Shown here: piece by piece, positions 16,482-26,125 of the stretch
Position numbering within the stretch: position 1 is the stretch's first letter
Layout of the letters: each line of letters opens with the position of its first letter
NCBI GenBank assembly: GCA_018262985.1
Contig: JADFDI010000006.1
Coordinates: forward strand, 1 to 64,000
Direction of reading: 5' to 3'
Source of the DNA: Spirochaetota bacterium
GTDB taxonomy: Bacteria; Spirochaetota; Spirochaetia; Treponematales; UBA12059
DNA: 64,000 nucleotides
Program-made: the position numbers and the translations under genes
The notes under the pieces: generated by a model
Told to the model about the DNA's origin: nothing
Databases searched by the model: none
Seen by the model: only the letters and a program-made list of their open reading frames with translations

Positions 16482-18580
16482 CCGGGCGACGCCGAGCCTC
16501 GATCGGGCCTAGGGCTTTCGCCCTCCCGCGCCTGTCGCTCATCGCGCTGCTCGCGCTCGCTTTCGGCGCCGGCTGCTCGGTACCCTTGCTGCCCGCGACC
16601 GAGGCCGGGATCCAGGCCGATCCGGCCGCCGCGCGCTTCGCGCTCGCGCTGCCTAGCATCGCCGGCGTCGCTTCCTTCAGCGTGTCGGGATCGGGGCCGG
16701 ACGGCGCGAGCTTCGGTCCCTCGCTCCTGGACGACCAGACCCTGAGGACGGCCGAAACCCTCGCGCTCGGCGAGTGGACCTTCACGGTCGAGGCTCTCGA
16801 CTCGGGCGGCACGGTCATGGCGACCGGCATCGTGAGCTACACCATCGACTGGAACGACGAAATCGCCGAGTTGGTCCTTCCGATGGACGAGGCGCCCGGA
16901 TCGATAGGAATCTACGTTTCCTGGGACGCCGGCGACCTCCTCGGCCCGGGCGACGGTTACGGGACGAGGCTCGCGCCCGCCGCGGTCGAGGTCGCCTACG
17001 AGCTCAAGGACGCCGCCGGCGCGACGGTGCCGGGCGGATCCGGAACCGTCGCCGTCGCGGCGTCGGCGACCTCCGCCTGGGACAGCGTCACCGGCCTGGC
17101 GCCGGGCATGTACCTGCTCCGCGTCCAGATCCTTGTGGACGGCTTCGCGGTCTGGGGCGGGGTCCGTCCCGTCGCGGTCCGCTCGGGTTTCCAGACTACG
17201 GCCTCGTTCAGTCCGCTCGCCCTTGAAGTCAACGCCGCCCCCAACGTGTACGCGGCCGCCGCGCCCGGCGAATACCTTCCCTTCGAGACGACGACGCTCG
17301 TCGGTGCCGATTCCTGCACCGACGTGGCGTACACGGTCGACGGATCAGATCCTCCCGCAGTCCCGGGCGCGGCGTACGGCGGAGAGTCCATATCCCTGGG
17401 CCCTTGGAACGTCCTGATCAGGGCCGAGAACGCCTGGGGCGCCCAAGCCGCGGCAGAAGTCGATCCCGAAACCTACTCCTTCGCCATCCACGTCTCGACG
17501 AGCGGCGACGACGCGAATCAGGGTACCGCCGCGCTGCCGATTGCGACGCCCCAGGTCGCGGTGGACCTCGCGGCGGCCTTCGCGAATACATTCCCGGCCG
17601 GCGCGCTTACCGTGCAGGTCCGGATCGAGCAAGGCGAATACGTGGACACGAACAGCCTGGTCCTCGAAGGCGACATCGCCATCTCGGGCGGCTGGATGGA
17701 CGACTTCGCCGCTCGCTCGCCGAACCCGGCCTTGACCAGCATCACCAGGAATCCACCCAACGGCGCCCCTCCCATAACCGCCGTAACCGTTCCCGGAACG
17801 TACACGGGTGCCGCCAGTCTTCAGGGTTTGACCGTTCTAAATACTGCGCCGAACGTCACGACGGATACGACGGCGATCTATATGGCGGGGACGGGGCGCC
17901 TGACCTTGATGGATTGCGTCCTTGACTCAGGTAGCGGGGATGTTTCCTCCACCGGCATCCTTTCCGTCGGCGGCGCCGACCTGGTCCTCCTCCGCAACCG
18001 GATATGGGGCGGCGCAGGCGCTTCGGAGGACCTCGGCGGAACGGTGCGCGGCGTTCTGGTGGACGGCGGCTCGCCATCGGTCTACCTCGCCTCGAACGCC
18101 ATCATGGCGAGGAAGCCGTCCGGCGCGACCGGCATGGTCGACGCCGTCGGCGTCGGGATCGTGGCGGATTCAGGCGAGGCGGTCGATCTCCTTATGTACG
18201 GCAACACGGTCGTCGCCGACGGGGACACTTCGTTCGCCCTTGAGCTCGATACCGCGGGAGGCGGGACGATCTCCTCGACGGTCGTGAACACCATCCTCGC
18301 GGCGCCGGGCGGCGCCAGCGTTCCCGACGTCGCCGCGACGAACTACCTCGCGACCGATCTTGCCGTCCTCGACGCGGCCCTCGCCGGAGACCTCGCCGGC
18401 ATCGTCGACTACGCTTCTTTCGCCGCGATGGACTGGACGCCGGCGGCCACGACGGAAGGCGACGCGCTCGCGAACTTAGGTTCCGAGAATCCCGATCAGG
18501 CTTCGTCTGACGAGGACTTCGATCTGGCGGGCAATCCGCGCACCTTCCCGTGGTCCATCGGCGCGATGGAACGCGAGTAG
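16478..18580 (+). CDS. Large surface lipoprotein with predicted beta-helix domain
   Basis: 700 residues. Lipobox GAGCS (Cys about residue 28). Order: an Ig-like region similar to the upstream lipoprotein (to about 250), a chitobiase C-terminal-like element (YTVDGSDPPAVPGAAYGG), then from about 335 a pectate-lyase-like region with HVSTSGDDANQGTAALPIAT and many short turns of a right-handed beta helix. It ends FDLAGNPRTFPWSIGAMERE, the 'choice-of-anchor Q' type ending. Probably surface-exposed carbohydrate binding or adhesion; no catalytic residues identified. ATG 16478 overlaps the previous stop. Confidence 0.75.
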   Translation: MTGRRRASIGPRAFALPRLSLIALLALAFGAGCSVPLLPATEAGIQADPAAARFALALPSIAGVASFSVSGSGPDGASFGPSLLDDQTLRTAETLALGEWTFTVEALDSGGTVMATGIVSYTIDWNDEIAELVLPMDEAPGSIGIYVSWDAGDLLGPGDGYGTRLAPAAVEVAYELKDAAGATVPGGSGTVAVAASATSAWDSVTGLAPGMYLLRVQILVDGFAVWGGVRPVAVRSGFQTTASFSPLALEVNAAPNVYAAAAPGEYLPFETTTLVGADSCTDVAYTVDGSDPPAVPGAAYGGESISLGPWNVLIRAENAWGAQAAAEVDPETYSFAIHVSTSGDDANQGTAALPIATPQVAVDLAAAFANTFPAGALTVQVRIEQGEYVDTNSLVLEGDIAISGGWMDDFAARSPNPALTSITRNPPNGAPPITAVTVPGTYTGAASLQGLTVLNTAPNVTTDTTAIYMAGTGRLTLMDCVLDSGSGDVSSTGILSVGGADLVLLRNRIWGGAGASEDLGGTVRGVLVDGGSPSVYLASNAIMARKPSGATGMVDAVGVGIVADSGEAVDLLMYGNTVVADGDTSFALELDTAGGGTISSTVVNTILAAPGGASVPDVAATNYLATDLAVLDAALAGDLAGIVDYASFAAMDWTPAATTEGDALANLGSENPDQASSDEDFDLAGNPRTFPWSIGAMERE

Positions 18581-18588
18581 GGGCGGGT

Positions 18589-20229
18589 TCAGCGCCCGAA
18601 GCTCCAACCGAAACGGAGGAAGGGCCGCAAGAAGTCGGCGGGCACGTCGATATAGAAGACGTGCTGCCAGGCGCAGCCGGTTTCGACCAGGAAGCGTCCG
18701 AGGCTAAAGCGCGTCGACAGCGACCCTTGCGCCGCCGGGTCGCCCAGGCTCCACTCGTCGAAGTCGCCGATCATGCCGGTACGCGTCACGTGCGTGACGA
18801 ACAGGGCGCCGCCGCCCCGCAGCGCCAGCTCCAGCCAAACGGCAGGTCGCCACGAAGCGCCAAGTTCCAAGGATGCGGCCATCGCGAGCGTTTCCGCCGA
18901 CTCGATGAAGGCGCCCGTGATGCCGGGCAGGCGGAAACCGGTCGCCCCAAGCTCGACCGAGAAGACGCGAAGCCAGGCCGGAGCGGGTTCCGCGAGCCTC
19001 AGGCCGAGCGCCAGCTCCGCGCCGGCCCATCCAAATCCGTACGACCCTCCCCAATCGGCGTCGAGCGCGATGGCGGGGCGCCAGCCGACCAAGACCTCGT
19101 AACGAAGCGGAAGAGGTTCGCGGGGTCGGCGCGGGACGGAGTCTCTTCCGGGCTCTACCGCCACCGCGTCGGCCTCGGGTTGTGCCATCGGTTCCGTTTC
19201 AGGATCGGGTACCGGCGATGGCTCGACCATCGCTAAGGCCGGCTCGGGCTCTGTCCCCGCCACCGATTCCGGTCCCGGCTCGGGCTCTGTCCCCGATGCC
19301 GATTCCGGTCCCGGCTCGAGCTCTGTCCCCGATGCCGATTCCGGTCCCGGCTCGAGCTCTGTCCCCGCCGCGGGTTCCGGTTCCGCTTCGAGCTCTGTCC
19401 CCGCCGCGGGTTCCGGTTCCGCTTCGAGCTCTGTCCCCGATGCCGACTCCGGTTCTGGTTCCGGCTCGGGCTCCGTCCCCGTACCTGGTTCGGGTTCCGG
19501 CTCCGGTTGTGGTTCCGGCTCCGGTTGTGGTTCCTGCTCCGGTTCAGGTTCAGGTTCAGGTTCAGGTTCAGGTTCAGGTTCAGGTTCAGGTTCCGGCTCG
19601 GGCGCCGCCACCCGGACCGCGCCATCGATGCGGGCCGAGTAGCCGCCCGGGTTCTCGAGCACCAGGTCGTAGTCGCCCGCGGGTGCGCCGGCGAGGTCGA
19701 AAGCGACTTCGAGCCCGGCCTCCCCGGGTTCGACGCGCGTCGCCTCTATCCGGACGTCCTGTCCTTCGAGCCTCGCGACGGTATCGGGCATGGCTCCGGA
19801 AACGTGGATCCGAATGACGATCAAGGCGGGATTCGACGGATCCGCTTCCGGAGGGGACGCGAGGGAAGGCTCCTCGAGCCGGGCGGTCGCGCGGACGGAG
19901 AAGGCGGTCCACTCGCCGACCGCGACGGCTTTTCCGAACACGTTGAGAGCCGACACGCGGATCTCGTAATCGCCGGGAACGAGCGGCGCCTCGATCCGGG
20001 GCTCGACGGCGGTCGCGGAAAGAACGAGGCCGGCGGCGCCCGAGGCTCGGATTTCGACGAGGTAGCTCCGCGCGCCTTCGACGGCGGTCCATTCGAGCCT
20101 GACTCCGGCTCCCTCCGCGAACGCGCGCGAATATGGCGAGGAGAGCGAAAGCGCGAGCGACGCGAGGAGGAGCGCCACGAAGCGCCGAGGACGCGTCCCG
20201 GCTCGCGCTCCGCTAGTCGCCGAGGACAT
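18589..20229 (-). CDS. Outer-membrane protein with Glu-Pro repeat linker and C-terminal beta barrel (predicted)
   Basis: 546 residues. Signal peptide to about 40 (AFAEGAG), two fibronectin-like modules ([36 protein letters not shown]), a ~130-residue low-complexity Glu/Pro region, then about 170 residues of alternating hydrophobic strands ([13 protein letters not shown] to [11 protein letters not shown]) that end in an aromatic residue near the terminus, like an outer-membrane barrel. The Glu-Pro region could span the periplasm. It overlaps the FecR gene by 17 nt with GAAGGAA before ATG 20229, last gene of the HU-to-OM operon. Function unknown. Confidence 0.72.
   Translation of the reverse strand: MSSATSGARAGTRPRRFVALLLASLALSLSSPYSRAFAEGAGVRLEWTAVEGARSYLVEIRASGAAGLVLSATAVEPRIEAPLVPGDYEIRVSALNVFGKAVAVGEWTAFSVRATARLEEPSLASPPEADPSNPALIVIRIHVSGAMPDTVARLEGQDVRIEATRVEPGEAGLEVAFDLAGAPAGDYDLVLENPGGYSARIDGAVRVAAPEPEPEPEPEPEPEPEPEPEPEQEPQPEPEPQPEPEPEPGTGTEPEPEPEPESASGTELEAEPEPAAGTELEAEPEPAAGTELEPGPESASGTELEPGPESASGTEPEPGPESVAGTEPEPALAMVEPSPVPDPETEPMAQPEADAVAVEPGRDSVPRRPREPLPLRYEVLVGWRPAIALDADWGGSYGFGWAGAELALGLRLAEPAPAWLRVFSVELGATGFRLPGITGAFIESAETLAMAASLELGASWRPAVWLELALRGGGALFVTHVTRTGMIGDFDEWSLGDPAAQGSLSTRFSLGRFLVETGCAWQHVFYIDVPADFLRPFLRFGWSFGR
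19241..19456. repeat. Six tandem 36-bp repeats in the outer-membrane protein gene
   Basis: Six copies of a 36-bp unit (core CTCTGTCCCCG on the plus strand) encode 12-residue repeats of the type [12 protein letters not shown]. Copies differ by a few bases, and copy number changes would keep the reading frame. Confidence 0.85.
19541..19588. repeat. Eight tandem GGTTCA hexamers
   Basis: GGTTCA repeated eight times without a mismatch, followed by degenerate GGTTCC-type copies; it encodes (Glu-Pro)n in the outer-membrane protein. Near-perfect identity suggests recent slippage. Confidence 0.9.
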
Positions 20230-22330
20230 AGATTTCCTTCGGCGAGACGATCACGGGCGCTGACTCCGGGTCTTCCGCCGAAAGGACGAAAGTCCAGGTA
20301 GCCGGCGGACCCGTACGCTCGCCAACGCCGTCCGAGGCCACGTAGGAGGCCGCGACGGAGACCGAGTACCTGCCCTTGTCGAGGCGCGCGAGATCGAGGA
20401 AGGACCACGAGGCGAGCACCGTTTCCCTCCGGACGACGAGCCGCCCTCTCGCGTCGCGGAGTTCGAGCTCGTAGCGGTTGGCGCCGGCCACGGCGGTCCA
20501 CGCGAAATCCAGCGAACTCGCGCGGCTCAAGTCCAGCGCGGCGCCGGCGGCCGGTCGGAGCGGCGACGGAGCGGCGAGCGGACCGAAGCGCGAGACGGAG
20601 AACGTGGCGGTCGCCGGCGGTCCGAAGCGCGGGTTCCCGTCGGGATCCTCCCCCTCCGCGACCACGCGCCAGAGGTACTCGCCCGGACCGAGGGACGTTC
20701 CGCGAATTTCCAGATCCGTGGCCGAGACGGTGCGCTCGAGCGCGGAGCCGCCTTCCGCGGCGGTCCGGATGGTCACGCGATAGGATGTCGCGCCGTCCAC
20801 CGCCCTCCACGAAAGGACGAGGGACCGGCTTTCGGGCAGGTCCAGGGCCGCGCCCGGCTCCGGCGTTACGGGCGCGGGAGCGGAGAGCGGAGCGAGCACC
20901 GTGAAGCGCCTCGACTCGCCCGTCCCGTCCCCGGAAGAGAAACCCCAGACGTACTCGCCCGGTCCCGGCGGAACGAAACGCGCGGAAGCGATCGCCTCGG
21001 GGAATTCGGCGATCGGCGCATCGGGATTCGGCGCTCGCCAGACCGAAAGCCGTCCCGTTCCGCCGCCGCCGCGGGCGAGGGTAAGCTCAGTCCCCGCCTC
21101 GAACCAGGCCCCGTCCGCCGGCGCCAGCAGCGAACCCGAGGACGCGGTCGCCTCCGAGGGGAGCGGCGCGACGGCGGCAGGCGGCGGGAGCGCGGTTGAC
21201 GTCACCCTGAACTCCCGGGGCTCGCTCCATTCGCCGGAACCCGCCCCGCCGTAGCCGAACACGCTCCGCACCCTCCAGGCGTATTCGCCGGGCTCCTTCG
21301 CCGGGAAGGCGTAGCCTTCTCCCGCGGTCCTGACGATTTCGGGCGCGGCGTCGGACAAGCCCGGGCGGGCCAGCTCGCACTCGTAGGCCGACGCTCCCTC
21401 GACCGGGGCCCACGCCAGCGCCACCGACTCGCCGGGCGCGAACGCTTCGGCCGGACGGGGCGCGAGTTGCGCCGGCGCGGCCGACGGGAAGACGGAAAAC
21501 CGCGAAACGGGGCTCGTCGCGCCCGTCGCGTCGCTGACTCGCCAATGCCAGGCGCCGGGTTCGAGCGCGAACGCCGAGGACGCGCCGGACGCCCGCAGGG
21601 CGACCGCGTCGATGAGATCCCTCGTCCTCGAGAACTCGACCAGCCAGGGTCCGACTCCGCCGGACCAGGCGAGGTCCACGGGGAGGCCGAGCCCTTCCCC
21701 GGGAACCAGCACGACCGCGCCGGACGCCGGAGCCGTCTGGACGATGCCGTACGACACGGCCCGGGAGCCGCCCGCGTCGGCCGATATCCCGGCGCTGCCT
21801 GAGAGCTCCACCTCGGTCCCGGCGACCCGCGCGGTCGCCGACCCGGAGGGCGCGAAGGCCTCGACCGCTCCGTCCTTCCCCGCGATTTCGAGCGTCCCGG
21901 ATCCGAGCTCGAGGTCGAGGCCCGCGGTCTTCACCCTGAGCGTCGCGTCGCCCGCGACGTCGCGCCGGGCCGAGACGGCGCCGCTCACGAATTCCAGGGT
22001 GGCCCCGCGCGGATCGAACTCGAGCAGGACCAGCGAGTTCTCCGCCAGGGTGAGCTCGGTGCCGTCGTCGAGCAGCACCACGGCGCCGGATCCCGCGTCG
22101 GTGCGGATGGCGTCGCCGGAACGCAGCGGATCGTTGACGGAAATCCCCGCCCACACGGCGCGTCCGGCCGGACGGCGTTGCGCGACGCGCTTCTTGAGGA
22201 CGAGCGACCCCACGCGCTCCCCTCCGCCCGAATCCCCGGCGCGCAGATCGAGCGCGAGGCCGGCGACGCAGGCCAGGAAGAGCGCCGCGCTCGCGATCGC
22301 CACCGCGAGGTCGGCCGCCCTCGGCTTCAC
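20213..22330 (-). CDS. FecR-domain protein with fibronectin-like modules
   Basis: 705 residues. One N-terminal membrane helix ([22 protein letters not shown]), then a FecR domain (about 35-190) with [30 protein letters not shown] and [15 protein letters not shown]-like features. The rest has repeated modules with the pattern W..V.GA..Y ([48 protein letters not shown]). The cyclase upstream and the outer-membrane protein downstream overlap it by 4 and 17 nt. GTG 22330 (overlap GTGA with the cyclase stop, GGGGAGG upstream) is used. Probably a periplasmic, membrane-anchored sensory or structural partner of the cyclase (inference). Confidence 0.82.
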   Translation of the reverse strand: MKPRAADLAVAIASAALFLACVAGLALDLRAGDSGGGERVGSLVLKKRVAQRRPAGRAVWAGISVNDPLRSGDAIRTDAGSGAVVLLDDGTELTLAENSLVLLEFDPRGATLEFVSGAVSARRDVAGDATLRVKTAGLDLELGSGTLEIAGKDGAVEAFAPSGSATARVAGTEVELSGSAGISADAGGSRAVSYGIVQTAPASGAVVLVPGEGLGLPVDLAWSGGVGPWLVEFSRTRDLIDAVALRASGASSAFALEPGAWHWRVSDATGATSPVSRFSVFPSAAPAQLAPRPAEAFAPGESVALAWAPVEGASAYECELARPGLSDAAPEIVRTAGEGYAFPAKEPGEYAWRVRSVFGYGGAGSGEWSEPREFRVTSTALPPPAAVAPLPSEATASSGSLLAPADGAWFEAGTELTLARGGGGTGRLSVWRAPNPDAPIAEFPEAIASARFVPPGPGEYVWGFSSGDGTGESRRFTVLAPLSAPAPVTPEPGAALDLPESRSLVLSWRAVDGATSYRVTIRTAAEGGSALERTVSATDLEIRGTSLGPGEYLWRVVAEGEDPDGNPRFGPPATATFSVSRFGPLAAPSPLRPAAGAALDLSRASSLDFAWTAVAGANRYELELRDARGRLVVRRETVLASWSFLDLARLDKGRYSVSVAASYVASDGVGERTGPPATWTFVLSAEDPESAPVIVSPKEIYVLGD

Positions 22331-24414
22331 GTCGCCTCCCCGCCCGGCTCCGTTCCGAGGATGCGGTATTTCTTCTCGCCGTCCGCGTCCGGAACCTCGG
22401 TCGGCGCCTCCGTGCCGAGCCTGGCGCGCAACTCGTCGAGGTCTCGGGGCCGCTCTGGATCGTCCGCGCGCCCGAGCAGGGCGTAGACGCGCAAGGCTTC
22501 GCTCTTCCCTTTCACCTCCACCGGCGGAAGCTCCCCGAAGGCCCAGCCGTCTCCCAGCTCGCGGGCGGCGCCCTCCGAGAGCAGGATGTCCGTGCCGAAG
22601 GGTTTGTTGAGCGCCTCGATGCGCGAGGCCAGGTTGACCGCGTCGCCGATGACCGTGTACTCCATGCGCCGCTCGGAGCCGATTTGCCCCGCCAGCACGG
22701 GCCCCGCGTTGATGCCGATGCCGATCCGGATGAGCGGGTCGTCCGGTCCGCCGCGGTCGGCGTTGAACTCCTCGAGGGAGGCGCGCATCGCGAGAGCGCC
22801 GAGCGCCGCCGCCTCCGTGTCGCGCCCGGTTCGCACCGGCACGCCCCAGATGGCCATGATGGCGTCGCCCACGAACTTGTCGACCGTCCCTCCGGTCGAT
22901 TCGACGCAGGCGACCATGCGCGAGAGGTAGCGGTTCAGGAACTCGACCACGCGTTCCGGCTGCATGGTCTCCGAGATGGCGGTGAACGAGCGGATGTCGG
23001 AGAAGAGCACCGTCGCGACGCGGCGTTCGCCGCCGAGGCTCAGCTCGCCCTTCATGGCGAGTTCCGCGACGGTCTTGTTGACGAAGCGGCCGAAGGCGTC
23101 CTTGATCTTCTCGCGCTCCGCCAGTCCCCGGCACATGTCGCCGAAGGTCTCGATCAGGGCGCCGAGCTCGTCGCGCGTGGTGGCCTCGGCCGCGAAGGCG
23201 AAGTCGCCGCCCTCGACCCGGCGCGAGGCGTCCATCAGCACGCCCACCGGCCCTGTCAGGCTGCGCGAGAAGAACCACGCCAGCGCGAGGGCGATCGAGA
23301 GCACCGCGCCGAGTATCAGGTAGTTGCGCCGGCCGATCGCGGAGACCGCCTCGAAGGCCAGGTTCGCGGGAGCCTCCGCGACCACGCCGACGCCGGCGAA
23401 GGCGGTGCGCCTGAAGGCGCCGAGCCGCTCCTCGCCGTCCGCTCCCCGATACCGAAGGGAACCATTGCCGGCGTGGCTTTCCCGCAGCGCCGCGACGACG
23501 GGCGATCCGGAGAGGTCCGCCCGCGAAGCGAGGCCGGCCGCGTCGGCTGAAAGGATCAGGACGCCGTCGGCGTTGACCGCCCAGGTTTCGACGATGCCGG
23601 GGGCGTCGAAGGCGTCGATGAAGGACTGGGCGGAGACGAGCGCCACGAGCGGCGAATCCAGCTCCGACGACGGCACCCTTATAGACAGGGCGGGCAGGCC
23701 GGAAACCAGCGAAGCGACGTCGACCCCGAGCGCGTTCCCCTCGGCCTGAGCCGCGAGCGCCGCGGAGCGCGCAGCCCGCTCGGTCGCGCCGAGCGCGGAG
23801 AGCGCCTGCCTGTTGACCAAGGCCTCTCCGAGCGGTCCCGCCACGTACAGGAGCCCGGGGTTCGCCGCCATGATGCGCGCGGTCGACTCGCCGGTCGGAT
23901 CCGCGCCGGCGAGCCGCAAGGCCAGCGCGGCCAGGTCGGCCATGGCCCGGAGCTCGGATTCCACGGCCCGAGCAGTCAGCTGGGCTATCGCGTGATTGTT
24001 TTCCTCGACGCGCGTCGTGGCGTCGCGGAGGAAGAACACCGAAGCCAGGCCGTTCATGACGAGCAGCGCGGACACGAGCAGGGCGGAGACCATCGCGACG
24101 AGCTTGAGGCCTATGGGATAGCGGACCTTGGCGCGTCCGGCACCCGGAGCGGCCCCGGGACTTCGACCCGGTCGATCCTGGCGCTCCGCGCCCGCGGCGC
24201 GTCGGCCAATGGGCGGAGAAGCATCGGGGCGGGGCGCCGGAAGGCCGGCGCTCCCCGGAGCCCGGTCAGGCCGCGGCTCTCCGCCCCCGATCGAACGCAG
24301 CCGTTCGGCCCTGCGGAGCAGGCCTCCGCCCGCGACGGAACCGGAGTCGGTCGCGACGGCCGGGTAGGCGGCGCTTTGCGGGGAAAGGGTCCTTGCCCTG
24401 CGCGTTTTCATCAT
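22327..24414 (-). CDS. Membrane class III adenylate cyclase
   Basis: Up to 695 residues. A poorly conserved, Arg/Pro-rich N-terminus (about 1-95) is followed by a membrane helix (IGLKLVAMVSALLVSALLVMNG), a ~220-residue periplasmic sensor region, a second helix (NYLILGAVLSIALALAWFF), HAMP, and a cyclase domain (from about 460). Metal-binding aspartates are in VLFSDIRSFT (D473) and VDKFVGDAIMAIWG; the lysine before FVGD favours ATP as substrate, so the product is probably cAMP. ATG 24414 overlaps the VanZ-like stop, but a start nearer the first helix is possible. Coupled to the FecR gene by GTGA. The cAMP could feed the cyclic-nucleotide-binding GGDEF proteins at 53.6-55.6 kb (speculative). Confidence 0.9.
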   Translation of the reverse strand: MMKTRRARTLSPQSAAYPAVATDSGSVAGGGLLRRAERLRSIGGGEPRPDRAPGSAGLPAPRPDASPPIGRRAAGAERQDRPGRSPGAAPGAGRAKVRYPIGLKLVAMVSALLVSALLVMNGLASVFFLRDATTRVEENNHAIAQLTARAVESELRAMADLAALALRLAGADPTGESTARIMAANPGLLYVAGPLGEALVNRQALSALGATERAARSAALAAQAEGNALGVDVASLVSGLPALSIRVPSSELDSPLVALVSAQSFIDAFDAPGIVETWAVNADGVLILSADAAGLASRADLSGSPVVAALRESHAGNGSLRYRGADGEERLGAFRRTAFAGVGVVAEAPANLAFEAVSAIGRRNYLILGAVLSIALALAWFFSRSLTGPVGVLMDASRRVEGGDFAFAAEATTRDELGALIETFGDMCRGLAEREKIKDAFGRFVNKTVAELAMKGELSLGGERRVATVLFSDIRSFTAISETMQPERVVEFLNRYLSRMVACVESTGGTVDKFVGDAIMAIWGVPVRTGRDTEAAALGALAMRASLEEFNADRGGPDDPLIRIGIGINAGPVLAGQIGSERRMEYTVIGDAVNLASRIEALNKPFGTDILLSEGAARELGDGWAFGELPPVEVKGKSEALRVYALLGRADDPERPRDLDELRARLGTEAPTEVPDADGEKKYRILGTEPGGEAT

Positions 24415-24902
24415 CCATTGGAGGATACTTCACCCGAGTCCGCTCCGCCAGAACCGGAGCGATTTCCGCGAGCCCGGACCACGGCCAGCGCGATGGCCGC
24501 GAGCGCGCCGCCGAGCGCGTCCGCGGCCAGGTCGGCCAGGTCGAACGAGCGCGCGACGGCGAGGGTCTGCAGGCCTTCGCCGATCAGCCCGAACGCGGCC
24601 GCGGTCGCGACGAGCAGCGCCGGCCTCGCGCGGAACACCCGGAAATCGAAGCCGAGCGCCAGGGACCACAGGGCGAACAGCGCCGCGTGCGCGAGCTTGT
24701 CGAGTCCGGGCGCGTCGATTTCGGGCAGCCCGTCACCAGGCCAGAGCAGGGCGGCGAGCACGACCGCGCTCGCGAGGCCCGAGGCCAGGCCGCGAAACCG
24801 GCGGCCAGCGTTCGAAAAGGCGCCCCGCGCGTCGCGAGCGACGGCGGGGCGGAGCCGCCCGTCCTCGGGCGGCCTATCGGAGGAAGTCGTGGGAACGCTC
24901 AC
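24411..24902 (-). CDS. VanZ-like membrane protein
   Basis: 163 residues with about four membrane helices and VanZ-family features: DAPGLDKLAHAALFALWSLALG, then AAAFGLIGEGLQTLAVARSFDLADLAADALGGALA. The GTG start (24902) overlaps the HU stop by 4 nt (GTGA), and its stop overlaps the cyclase start. The VanZ fold is linked to teicoplanin resistance in enterococci, but most family members have no known function. Its place between HU and a cyclase is unusual. Confidence 0.8.
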   Translation of the reverse strand: MSVPTTSSDRPPEDGRLRPAVARDARGAFSNAGRRFRGLASGLASAVVLAALLWPGDGLPEIDAPGLDKLAHAALFALWSLALGFDFRVFRARPALLVATAAAFGLIGEGLQTLAVARSFDLADLAADALGGALAAIALAVVRARGNRSGSGGADSGEVSSNG

Positions 24903-25204
24903 TTCGTGCCGAGTATCGCGTCCTTGCACGCCTTCGAGATGGTCATCTTCACGGTGGTCTTCGCGGCGATCTTGATCTGCTCGCCGGTCTTGGGGTTGCG
25001 ACCCATGCGGGCCTTGCGCTTGTTCAGCTTCAGGATGCCGATGCCGGGCAACGTGAACTTCTTGTTCTTCTTCGCTTCCTTGTACGCGAGCTCCACCACG
25101 GATTCGAGGAAGGCGGCGGCGTCCTTCTTGGTGACGTTGTTCTTCTCGGCGAGCCAGGCGATCACTTTGGCCTTGGTCATGGGCTTCGGTTCGGCGGTCG
25201 GCAT
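24899..25204 (-). CDS. HU/IHF-family DNA-binding protein
   Basis: 101 residues, typical HU length plus a short N-terminal extension (MPTAEPKP). HU signatures are visible: MTKAKVIAWLAEKNNVTKKDA, FTLPGIGILKLNKRKARMGRNPKTGE (DNA-binding beta arm with RMGRNPKTG) and IKIAAKTTVKMTISKACKDAI. AGGAGTGG lies 5 nt before ATG 25204, whereas the longer frame lacks a ribosome site. It leads an operon of five overlapping genes. Confidence 0.92.
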   Translation of the reverse strand: MPTAEPKPMTKAKVIAWLAEKNNVTKKDAAAFLESVVELAYKEAKKNKKFTLPGIGILKLNKRKARMGRNPKTGEQIKIAAKTTVKMTISKACKDAILGTK

Positions 25205-25717
25205 TTTTCCACTCCTGCGTGAAGGGCTTCGGGCGCCCGTAGGCGCCCGGTATCGCGCCAGTATCCACCACTTCGCGCCGGCGCGCAAGCGCGGGAAGGG
25301 TCGCGCGCCCATCGACCATCAATAAACCGAGCTTGAAGGCAGCGCGGCGAGGGGTCGAAGGAAACCGTGTCGGGCGGGGCCTGACGAGCGGAAACGCACA
25401 CCATCGCGCTCAAGCTCTCGCGTGACGGCGCGCGTTTCCGCTCGTCACCCGCCGTCCTTCCGGGCTCCATGTGGCGTACGCCGGGCTGAACTCAAGCACG
25501 CCGCCCTCATGCCGACGGTCGAGCGCCCGGCGCGGCGATGGCGGTGGGACGCGTTCTACCTTCCCACCCGCCGCGTCGCAGTCCAGCGCGATGCGCTTCG
25601 CCAACCGTTACCCGACCACGCCGCCGTGCTTCGGCTCCCTTCAATCGCTCTGGCGGAATCGTTCCCGACCTTCCATACTTCGCCGCGTGCGCGCCGGAAG
25701 GCGCGGGAGGTGGCTGC
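25205..25717. other. 513-nt intergenic region upstream of HU and of a divergent small gene
   Basis: No convincing coding sequence; the open frames are high-GC shadows rich in Arg and Pro. It should hold the HU operon promoter, but I see no clear -35/-10 pair. A GGGCGCC/GGCGCCC-type hairpin lies near 25230-25250, and a perfect 16-bp inverted repeat lies at 25382-25447. Confidence 0.5.
25382..25447. repeat. Perfect 16-bp inverted repeat with a 34-nt spacer
   Basis: TGACGAGCGGAAACGC (25382-25397) and its exact complement at 25432-25447. The spacer contains a smaller hairpin (CGCG...CGCG). It stands alone in the intergenic region; a regulatory site, a terminator or a mobile-element remnant are all possible. 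Confidence 0.7.
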
Positions 25718-26080
25718 ATGGACAAGGGCAACGCGGCGGCGGACCGCAAACTGGTCATCAGGCTCGCGAGCCTGCCGGACATCGACACGCTCGAGGACGT
25801 GGGCGAGCACGGCTACTCCGGCTACGGCCGCTTCGCGGCGCTCGAGGACGGCGGCTTCTGGTTCGGCGAGACCCGCTCGACGCACCCGGCCGGGACCGAG
25901 ACCGGCTGGTACTGGGCCACCACCAAGGACGGCGAGCTGCTCGTCTCGGCGCGCGGCGCGGTCGCGGACGGCGAGGCCCTCTTCGGCAAGCGCAAGCCCG
26001 TGCTGGCCCTGCTCATCGACGAGCTCGTGAAGATGCGCTACATACGCAAGCCGGCCTCGATCGAGCTCAAGCGCGAGTAG
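25718..26080 (+). CDS. Conserved-looking hypothetical protein, 120 aa
   Basis: Starts at ATG 25718 with GGGAGG 7 nt upstream; the open frame extends further but the upstream part looks non-coding. The sequence (MDKGNAAADRKLVIRL, then GYSGYGRFAALEDGGFWFGET, then KRKPVLALLIDELVKMRYIRKP) is soluble, with no signal peptide or membrane helix. I do not recognise a domain. Stand-alone, convergent with the XpaC-like gene. Confidence 0.65.
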   Translation: MDKGNAAADRKLVIRLASLPDIDTLEDVGEHGYSGYGRFAALEDGGFWFGETRSTHPAGTETGWYWATTKDGELLVSARGAVADGEALFGKRKPVLALLIDELVKMRYIRKPASIELKRE

Positions 26081-26125
26081 GGCGGGACGGCCGGCGACCG
26101 GGCGCGTCCCGGCCCGTCGGCCAGG

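Noticed and set aside
19233-19625. Plus- or minus-strand frames of RNLNLN / VPVPAR repeats
   Set aside because: Out-of-frame readings of the tandem repeats that encode the Glu-Pro spacer.
22331-23278. Upstream extension of the FecR reading frame
   Set aside because: It overlaps the cyclase gene in another frame; the GTG at 22330 coupled to the cyclase stop is the likely start.
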